A model generated the notes under the pieces. It made no database searches, was not told the DNA's origin, and was given only the letters and a program-made list of their open reading frames with translations. From an uncultured Clostridia bacterium (GTDB lineage: Bacteria > Bacillota > Clostridia > Oscillospirales > Oscillospiraceae), in NCBI GenBank assembly GCA_937858235.1, contig CALLZZ010000308.1, positions 1 through 9,713 of the forward strand: a stretch of 9,713 nt of DNA, in the 5' to 3' direction. The translations under genes and the position numbers were made by a program. Below, one piece after another: positions 5,843 through 9,713 of the stretch (the stretch's first letter is position 1; each line of letters begins with the position of its first letter).

Positions 5843-6058
5843 GTGAAAAACAGACTGGAGGAAATCCGCAAGCAACAAGGAATCCGCCAAGAGAAACTTG
5901 CCGCTGATTTAGAAGTATCTCGGCAAACGATTGGCTCTTTAGAAAATGGACGGTACAATCCCTCTATCATTTTAGCTTTCAAAATTGCAAGATACTTTGG
6001 GATGAGCATTGAAGAAATTTTCATTTATGAGGAGGGTCAGGAAAATGAATCAATATAA
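5843..6058 (+). CDS. Small XRE-family helix-turn-helix regulator (YozG-like)
   Basis: A 71-residue protein that is essentially one Cro/CI-type DNA-binding domain: MKNRLEEIRKQQGIRQEKLA, then the recognition-helix region VSRQTIGSLENGRYNPS, then LAFKIARYFGMSIEEIF. This compact form is common in Firmicutes next to a small membrane protein gene, often as an autoregulated pair. The start is GTG 5843, seven bases after GGGAGG (5830-5835); ATG 5838 is out of frame and ATG 5777 lies inside the promoter. The stop codon overlaps the next gene's start by 14 bases and the ribosome site for that gene lies within this one, so the two are translationally coupled. Base composition is AT-richer than in the genes to either side, which suggests acquisition by transfer (inference). 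The target is probably its own promoter. Confidence 0.88.
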   Translation: MKNRLEEIRKQQGIRQEKLAADLEVSRQTIGSLENGRYNPSIILAFKIARYFGMSIEEIFIYEEGQENESI

Positions 6059-6481
6059 AATTGTACGCTACATCGTATTTGCTATAATTGGGTTTGTAAT
6101 TCTCGGAACGGGATTCGTTCTGATCAAACTGTTGCCTGATGCGGATGGCATACTTAAAACATTACCATATATTTGCATAGGTTTGGGTTCGGGTTTGCTC
6201 GGTGGTAATCTTGGAACGGCTATTAAAAATTATGGCGCATTTAAAAATCCGCAAATCCAAAGCAAGTTGAAATTGAGGAGAAAGATGAGCGCAGTCGTGC
6301 AATCAGCGATAGGGCAAAAGCAAAAGCTTATGACTTCATGCTATACACCTATTCCGCAATATTGTTGGCTTTTGCACTGATGGGAGTAGAGCTGTATGTT
6401 GTGCTTACGCTTGTAGCAGTTTATTTATTTATCGTTTCTGCGAATGCTTACTACTTGAACAAATACCATAAAGAGATGTAA
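6045..6481 (+). pseudogene. Small membrane protein partner of the XRE regulator, broken by a one-base frameshift
   Basis: Frame one begins MNQYKIVRYIVFAIIGFVIL at ATG 6045 (site GGAGGG, 6031-6036) and has two membrane segments, the second within LPYICIGLGSGLLGGNLGTA. Near 6264-6268 the natural reading passes to another frame, which continues VEIEEKDERSRAISDRAKAK, AYDFMLYTYSAILLAFALMG and a final membrane segment to NKYHKEM, stop at 6479-6481. Together the two give about 145 residues with four membrane segments and the D-E-R...KAKAYD pattern that I associate with small membrane proteins encoded beside YozG-type regulators. Without the shift, frame one runs on into unrelated sequence and stops at 6378-6380. 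Loss of one purine in AGCAA(R)GTTGAA explains the break exactly. It may be a true mutation, phase variation or a sequencing error; no standard slippery site is present. Function unknown. Confidence 0.85.
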
Positions 6482-6583
6482 GCCACAAAATAAGCTAATA
6501 TGAAGCTGACAAATTCCAATTTATCTATGTGCAATGCTAGTGAAATTATAGCAGACCGGGATGCAAAAACAACACAGGCAAAC

Positions 6584-6613
6584 AAAAAGAGGCTGGTATG
6601 CCAGCCTCTTTTT
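6584..6613 (-). terminator. Bidirectional terminator between the XRE module and tRNA-Leu
   Basis: AAAAAGAGGCTGG (6584-6596) and CCAGCCTCTTTTT (6601-6613) are perfect 13-bp complements around a TATG loop, giving a T tract on both strands. It would end the tRNA transcript coming from the right and the XRE/membrane transcript coming from the left. Confidence 0.93.
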
Positions 6614-6643
6614 GTCCTTATGAACACTCGAAGTGTTTTAGGG

Positions 6644-6730
6644 TGGTACCGGTGGCGGGAATCGAACCCGCACGCCATCGCTGGCAATGGATTTTGAGTC
6701 CACCTCGTCTACCAATTCCAACACACCGGC
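6644..6730 (-). tRNA. tRNA-Leu (anticodon CAA)
   Basis: On the minus strand the gene begins GCCGGTG and ends with the complementary CACCGGT, then A and an encoded CCA (6644-6646). The anticodon loop is CTCAAAA with anticodon CAA at 6694-6696, reading UUG codons. The long class II variable arm typical of leucine tRNAs is present (TGCCAGCGATGGC), and the T arm is GCGGG-TTCGATT-CCCGC. The length is 87 bases including CCA. Confidence 0.97.
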
Positions 6731-6764
6731 TAACTGTATGGCACTTCTACCACACACTAACTTT

Positions 6765-6793
6765 ATTATACAGGATCAAATTAAAAAAAGCAA
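6765..6793 (-). promoter_or_regulatory. Promoter of tRNA-Leu
   Basis: On the minus strand a perfect -10 box TATAAT (6770 down to 6765) lies 17 bp from TTGCTT (6793 down to 6788), about 35 bases ahead of the tRNA 5' end. Confidence 0.75.
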
Positions 6794-6812
6794 TAGAAAA
6801 AAGATTTTCTTA

Positions 6813-6857
6813 AGACCAGAAAATAATGTAGGAATTCTGGTCTCTTTGTGATAAAAT
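6813..6857 (+). promoter_or_regulatory. Promoter of the lipoprotein/two-component operon with a large inverted repeat
   Basis: An extended -10, TGA-TAAAAT (6849-6857), lies about 50 bases before the lipoprotein start, with no good -35. Just upstream, AGACCAGAA (6813-6821) and TTCTGGTCT (6835-6843) are perfect 9-bp inverted repeats with a 13-base gap, covering the -35 region. It could be an operator for the operon's own response regulator or another factor, or a weak hairpin; no T tract follows directly. Confidence 0.5.
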
Positions 6858-6905
6858 ACATTATGTGTAATTATGACCATACCCTATTCCGCAGGTGAGG
6901 ATATC

Positions 6906-8282
6906 ATGACAAAAAAAATACTCCTACTCACCGGTCTGCTGCTGGTGCTTTTCCTGACTGGCTGCAGCTTCAAATCCGGTGAGGATCTTTATGCTCTGCC
7001 TCAGGCCTCCGCAGAATATGACAGCCTACAAACCTGCCTTCAATCTATTTTGAAGGAGGGGCTGGAATACTCCGCGCCCCTGACCGGCTCCAATACCCAG
7101 TCCGTCCAGCTGGTGGATCTGGACAACGACGGCCAGGATGAAGCAATCGCCTTTTTCCGGGACAGCTCTGTGGACAGCCAGTCCCTTAAAATTTATGTAT
7201 TCCGCAAGTCGGATGAGAACACCTACGCTCCCGCTCTGATCATCGAAGGCAACGGCACTGCGATTAACTCTGCTGTCTCCTGTCAGTTGGAGGGCGGTAA
7301 GCAATCCATGTGCGAGCTGCTGATCAGTTGGCAGCTATCCACCACCGTCTATTCCCTGTCCGCCTACTCCCTGAACAACTACTCCCTTTCCGAGATGATG
7401 TCCAGCTCCACCTACACCAAGTATGCCGTGGATGATCTGAACCAGGACGGAAACGAGGAAATCATAATGATTCAGCTGGATAGCTCCGATCAGGGCAGCA
7501 ACCATGCGGAATACTATACTGCTTCCGATGGTAAGATGGTGCCAACCAACACCATCCCGCTGTCCAAAAAGATGGGGACGGTGGAAAAGATCCACAACAG
7601 TACCCTTCCCGGCAACGTTCCCGCTTTATATGTAACCGGTTATGTCATCAGCAATGCCGGAGACATCAGTTCTACCACCGTCATCACTGACATTCTGTCC
7701 ATACGTGACGGAAAGCTAACCGACATTTCCATGGGTGCCGCGGGTCAGAACAGCTCGACCACCGTCCGCAGCAATCTGGTGCCGGAACGGGACATTGACG
7801 GGGACGGGGTACTGGAGATTCCCATCCCATCCCTTTTGGATAGCTATGACGGTTCCCTGCCTCGGGACAACTTTTACACCTTCCGTTGGCAGCAATACCA
7901 GCGCAACGGTTCCTTCCAGGTAGTCTGCTCCACCTATCACAACACCGCAGACGGCTGGTACCTGACCCTCCCCAATGACTGGACCGGTCACATCAGCCTC
8001 CTCAGCGCTGACACCAACACTAGCCTGACCACGGAACGCAGCATTGTATTCTACTACAAAAGCTCCTCCAAGTCCAAGGCGCAGCCTTTTTTGGCTATTT
8101 ACAAAAATTCCGGCAATGATCGTCAGTCCCGCTCAGAGAAAGATGATCGGTTCATCCTGCTCTCTGATCCAGACACCATCTACTCTGCCGCGCTTTTTGA
8201 CTGTGATTGGGACTGTGGTCTGGATCAAACATCCCTGGCGAATCAGTTCCATCTGATCCAAGCTGACTGGTCCACCGATTAG
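6906..8282 (+). CDS. Lipoprotein with three Asp-rich FG-GAP/VCBS-like calcium-loop motifs
   Basis: A 458-residue surface lipoprotein. Residues 1-20 are a lipoprotein signal peptide (MTKKILLLTGLLLVLFLTGC) with lipobox LTGC and the modified cysteine at 20. Three loops fit the D-x-D-x-D-G type seen in FG-GAP/VCBS beta-propeller repeats: DLDNDGQDE at 71-79, DDLNQDGNEE at 176-185 and DIDGDGVLE at 296-304, each flanked by hydrophobic strands. Such repeats usually bind calcium and build a propeller fold; spacing of about 105 to 120 residues is wide for a plain repeat, so only part of each blade is recognisable. The start is ATG 6906, five bases after AGGTGAGG; an in-frame ATG at 6873 would spoil the signal peptide. 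The response regulator gene follows after 39 bases without a terminator, so the protein is probably a sensor accessory or a target of that system (inference). I see no enzyme motif. Confidence 0.85.
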   Translation: MTKKILLLTGLLLVLFLTGCSFKSGEDLYALPQASAEYDSLQTCLQSILKEGLEYSAPLTGSNTQSVQLVDLDNDGQDEAIAFFRDSSVDSQSLKIYVFRKSDENTYAPALIIEGNGTAINSAVSCQLEGGKQSMCELLISWQLSTTVYSLSAYSLNNYSLSEMMSSSTYTKYAVDDLNQDGNEEIIMIQLDSSDQGSNHAEYYTASDGKMVPTNTIPLSKKMGTVEKIHNSTLPGNVPALYVTGYVISNAGDISSTTVITDILSIRDGKLTDISMGAAGQNSSTTVRSNLVPERDIDGDGVLEIPIPSLLDSYDGSLPRDNFYTFRWQQYQRNGSFQVVCSTYHNTADGWYLTLPNDWTGHISLLSADTNTSLTTERSIVFYYKSSSKSKAQPFLAIYKNSGNDRQSRSEKDDRFILLSDPDTIYSAALFDCDWDCGLDQTSLANQFHLIQADWSTD

Positions 8283-8321
8283 TCCGCTTTTCTCACTTTT
8301 TCCCTTATTGGAGGTTTCTTC

Positions 8322-9011
8322 ATGCGTAAAGTATTAGTATTGGAAGACGAAGACAATATTCGCAGCTTTGTCGTGCTAAACCTGAACAGAGCCGGTTACA
8401 ACACAGTGGAGGCGACCACAGGAGAGGAGGCTCTGGATCTGCTCAAGCAGCATCCGGAAACCCGAATTGCCCTTCTGGATGTCAATCTTCCTGGCATTGA
8501 CGGCTTTGAGGTCTGCCGGAGAATCCGTGCTACCAATGCGAGAATGGGCATTATTATGCTCACCGCCCGCACCCAGGAGATGGATAAGGTCACCGGTCTC
8601 ATGACTGGTGCCGACGACTACGTCACAAAACCCTTCTCCCCTGCCGAACTCACCGCACGGGTAGATGCGCTGTACCGGAGAAGCGGCGGCGGGGAAGCAC
8701 CTGTGGAAAACGGGGAAATTTCCCAACCTCCCTTCCTCCTTAACACCCGCAACCGTACCCTGGAGAAAAACGGCAAGCGAATTAAGCTGACGCAGGTGGA
8801 GTACTCCGTCATCAAGCTGTTTATGGATAACCCCGGCAAGGCTCTCTCCCGGGATGAGATTCTGGAGGCCGTCTGGGGGCGGGACTACTACGGAGAAGTA
8901 AAAATTGTTGACGTAAACATCCGCCGCCTCCGCCTCAAGGTGGAGGACGATCCCACCACCCCCAGCTATATCACCTCCGTCTGGGGTTACGGCTACAAGT
9001 GGGGCTTCTGA
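8322..9011 (+). CDS. OmpR/PhoB-family response regulator
   Basis: A 229-residue two-component regulator of standard length. The receiver domain (about 1-120) has the acidic pocket E8-D9-E10-D11, the phosphoacceptor D53 in LLDVNLPGIDGFE, T81 in MLTAR and the conserved K103 in DDYVTKPFSPAEL. The C-terminal winged helix (about 133-229) has KLTQVEYSVIKLFMDNPGKA, ILEAVWG, the recognition helix around VDVNIRRLRLKVEDD and the closing WGYGYKWGF hairpin. On phosphorylation such proteins dimerise and bind direct repeats. The ATG at 8322 is seven bases after GGAGG (8310-8314). It lies between the lipoprotein gene (39 bases upstream) and the kinase gene (26 bases downstream), so its partner is almost certainly that kinase. 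The regulated genes are not identifiable; autoregulation through the 6813-6843 repeat is possible. Confidence 0.96.
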   Translation: MRKVLVLEDEDNIRSFVVLNLNRAGYNTVEATTGEEALDLLKQHPETRIALLDVNLPGIDGFEVCRRIRATNARMGIIMLTARTQEMDKVTGLMTGADDYVTKPFSPAELTARVDALYRRSGGGEAPVENGEISQPPFLLNTRNRTLEKNGKRIKLTQVEYSVIKLFMDNPGKALSRDEILEAVWGRDYYGEVKIVDVNIRRLRLKVEDDPTTPSYITSVWGYGYKWGF

Positions 9012-9037
9012 GCCTCCAATGAGGAAGGGAACCTGAT

Positions 9038-9713
9038 ATGTTTCTGCTACAAAAGGGCATTCGTCGCCGCTGGATGGTCAACAGCATCGGCACCGTGTGC
9101 TTTGTGCTAATGCTGGCCGTGATCTCCTTCTCCGTCTTCGTGGGCAACTACTATCATAATAGCATTCGTTCCGCCCTCCAGACCCAAGCTACCTCGGTCA
9201 GCGACTTCTTCTCCAGCTACGCAACCTCTGAAAGTACTTATCTGGAGATGGCCAACTACTACATTAACGACTTTGACGAACGGGAATCCCTGGAGCTACA
9301 GTTTATCAGCACCAAAGGGAAAATCGTCCTCTCTTCCTACGGCCTCACCTCCGGCGGCAGCCCCGGCACTACGGACATCTCCGAAGCCATCCAGAAAAAA
9401 GACACGTCCTGCTGGTCTGGCCGAGACCCTACCACCGGGGAACGGATCATGTCCGTCTCTGCCCCCATCCTTTACGGTGAGGACGTCAAGGGGGTCATGC
9501 GCCTGGTCACCAGTTTGTCCATGGTAGACCGTCAGTTTATGCTGTTGATTATCATTGCGCTGTGTGTCTGCCTGGTTGCTGTTGTCATGGTGTACGTCAC
9601 GAATATGTACTTTATCCGATCCATTGTCGAGCCTATGACCAGCATCACCGAGACTGCTAAGCGAATCGCCACAGGCAGCTACGGTATTCAGATCGAGCGG
9701 AAGTACATATTCG
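9038..9713 (+). CDS. Sensor histidine kinase, 5' part (runs off window)
   Basis: The first 225 residues of a membrane kinase, beginning MFLLQKGIRRRWMVNSIGTV at ATG 9038 behind GAGGAAGGGA. The basic N-terminus precedes a membrane segment at about 13-36, an extracytoplasmic sensor region at about 37-165, a second segment at about 167-191 (LLIIIALCVCLVAVVMVYV), and a HAMP linker from about 192 (IRSIVEPMTSITETAKRIAT, ending in ERKY). The dimerisation/phosphotransfer and ATPase domains lie beyond the window, so the call rests on the topology, the HAMP sequence and the adjoining response regulator. The extracytoplasmic region of about 130 residues is the right size for a PAS/Cache-like fold, but no ligand can be read from it. 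The signal may involve the lipoprotein encoded two genes upstream (inference). Confidence 0.92.
   Translation, partial: MFLLQKGIRRRWMVNSIGTVCFVLMLAVISFSVFVGNYYHNSIRSALQTQATSVSDFFSSYATSESTYLEMANYYINDFDERESLELQFISTKGKIVLSSYGLTSGGSPGTTDISEAIQKKDTSCWSGRDPTTGERIMSVSAPILYGEDVKGVMRLVTSLSMVDRQFMLLIIIALCVCLVAVVMVYVTNMYFIRSIVEPMTSITETAKRIATGSYGIQIERKYIF

Noticed and set aside
6261..6270. Programmed -1 frameshift in the XRE partner gene
   Set aside because: AGCAAGT does not fit the X-XXY-YYZ slippery pattern and no strong downstream stem is evident, so a plain mutation or read error is more likely.
6640..6655. AGGGTGGTACCGGTGG resembles the T-box antiterminator motif
   Set aside because: It is the complement of the CCA end and acceptor stem of the minus-strand tRNA-Leu. 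There is no specifier stem or downstream terminator for a + strand T-box.
6644..6730. tRNA-Leu as an attachment site for an integrated element
   Set aside because: No integrase gene and no repeated copy of the tRNA 3' end could be found elsewhere in the window.
6598..6813. 71-residue + strand frame across the tRNA region
   Set aside because: It reads through the antisense of a well-supported tRNA and its promoter.
1..9713. CRISPR arrays, insertion sequences, defence or toxin-antitoxin systems
   Set aside because: No regularly spaced repeats, transposase motifs or terminal inverted repeats were seen; the XRE pair lacks a toxin-like partner.

Overview
The window looks like chromosomal DNA from a gut-type, moderately GC-rich member of the Clostridia, most likely Oscillospiraceae (Flavonifractor/Oscillibacter/Lawsonibacter-like). 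This rests on the IDP-type isocitrate dehydrogenase, the FMN-riboswitch-controlled RibU, strong AGGAGG-type ribosome binding sites, T-rich hairpin terminators and the protein flavour. Genus is an inference; no marker gene settles it. Nearly all protein genes are on the + strand; the only clear minus-strand gene is a tRNA-Leu.

Layout. (1) 1-2267: icd (NADP-type isocitrate dehydrogenase; its true start probably lies just outside the window) followed 42 bp later by a D-2-hydroxyacid dehydrogenase, ending in a strong terminator. (2) 2290-3204: a MarR-family regulator with an Arg/Gly/His-rich tail, behind a near-consensus promoter overlain by a perfect inverted repeat (probable autoregulatory operator). 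(3) 3226-4239: promoter, FMN riboswitch, a leader with a plausible terminator/antiterminator pair, and ribU, the riboflavin-binding S component of an ECF transporter. (4) 4322-5042: a divergent LemA-like membrane-anchored protein with a palindrome over its candidate promoter. (5) 5276-5467: a 53-residue small protein with its own terminator. (6) 5540-6540: a visibly AT-richer patch with an unexplained terminator and a two-gene module: a YozG-type XRE regulator translationally coupled to a small membrane protein that is broken by a one-base frameshift. (7) 6584-6793: tRNA-Leu(CAA) on the minus strand, with a near-perfect bidirectional terminator between it and the XRE module. (8) 6813-9713: a lipoprotein with three Asp-rich, calcium-loop-like motifs, an OmpR/PhoB response regulator, and the 5' part of its sensor histidine kinase, closely spaced and probably one operon.

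How the genes work together. icd and the dehydrogenase serve central carbon/2-oxoacid metabolism. The riboswitch gives feedback control of riboflavin uptake by FMN. The lipoprotein, response regulator and kinase probably form a surface-sensing unit. I see no CRISPR array, transposase, integrase, defence system or biosynthetic cluster. The least ordinary parts are the frameshifted XRE/membrane module in AT-rich DNA next to a tRNA, the MarR operator architecture, and an orphan terminator at 5731-5757. I do not claim a new biological system here.
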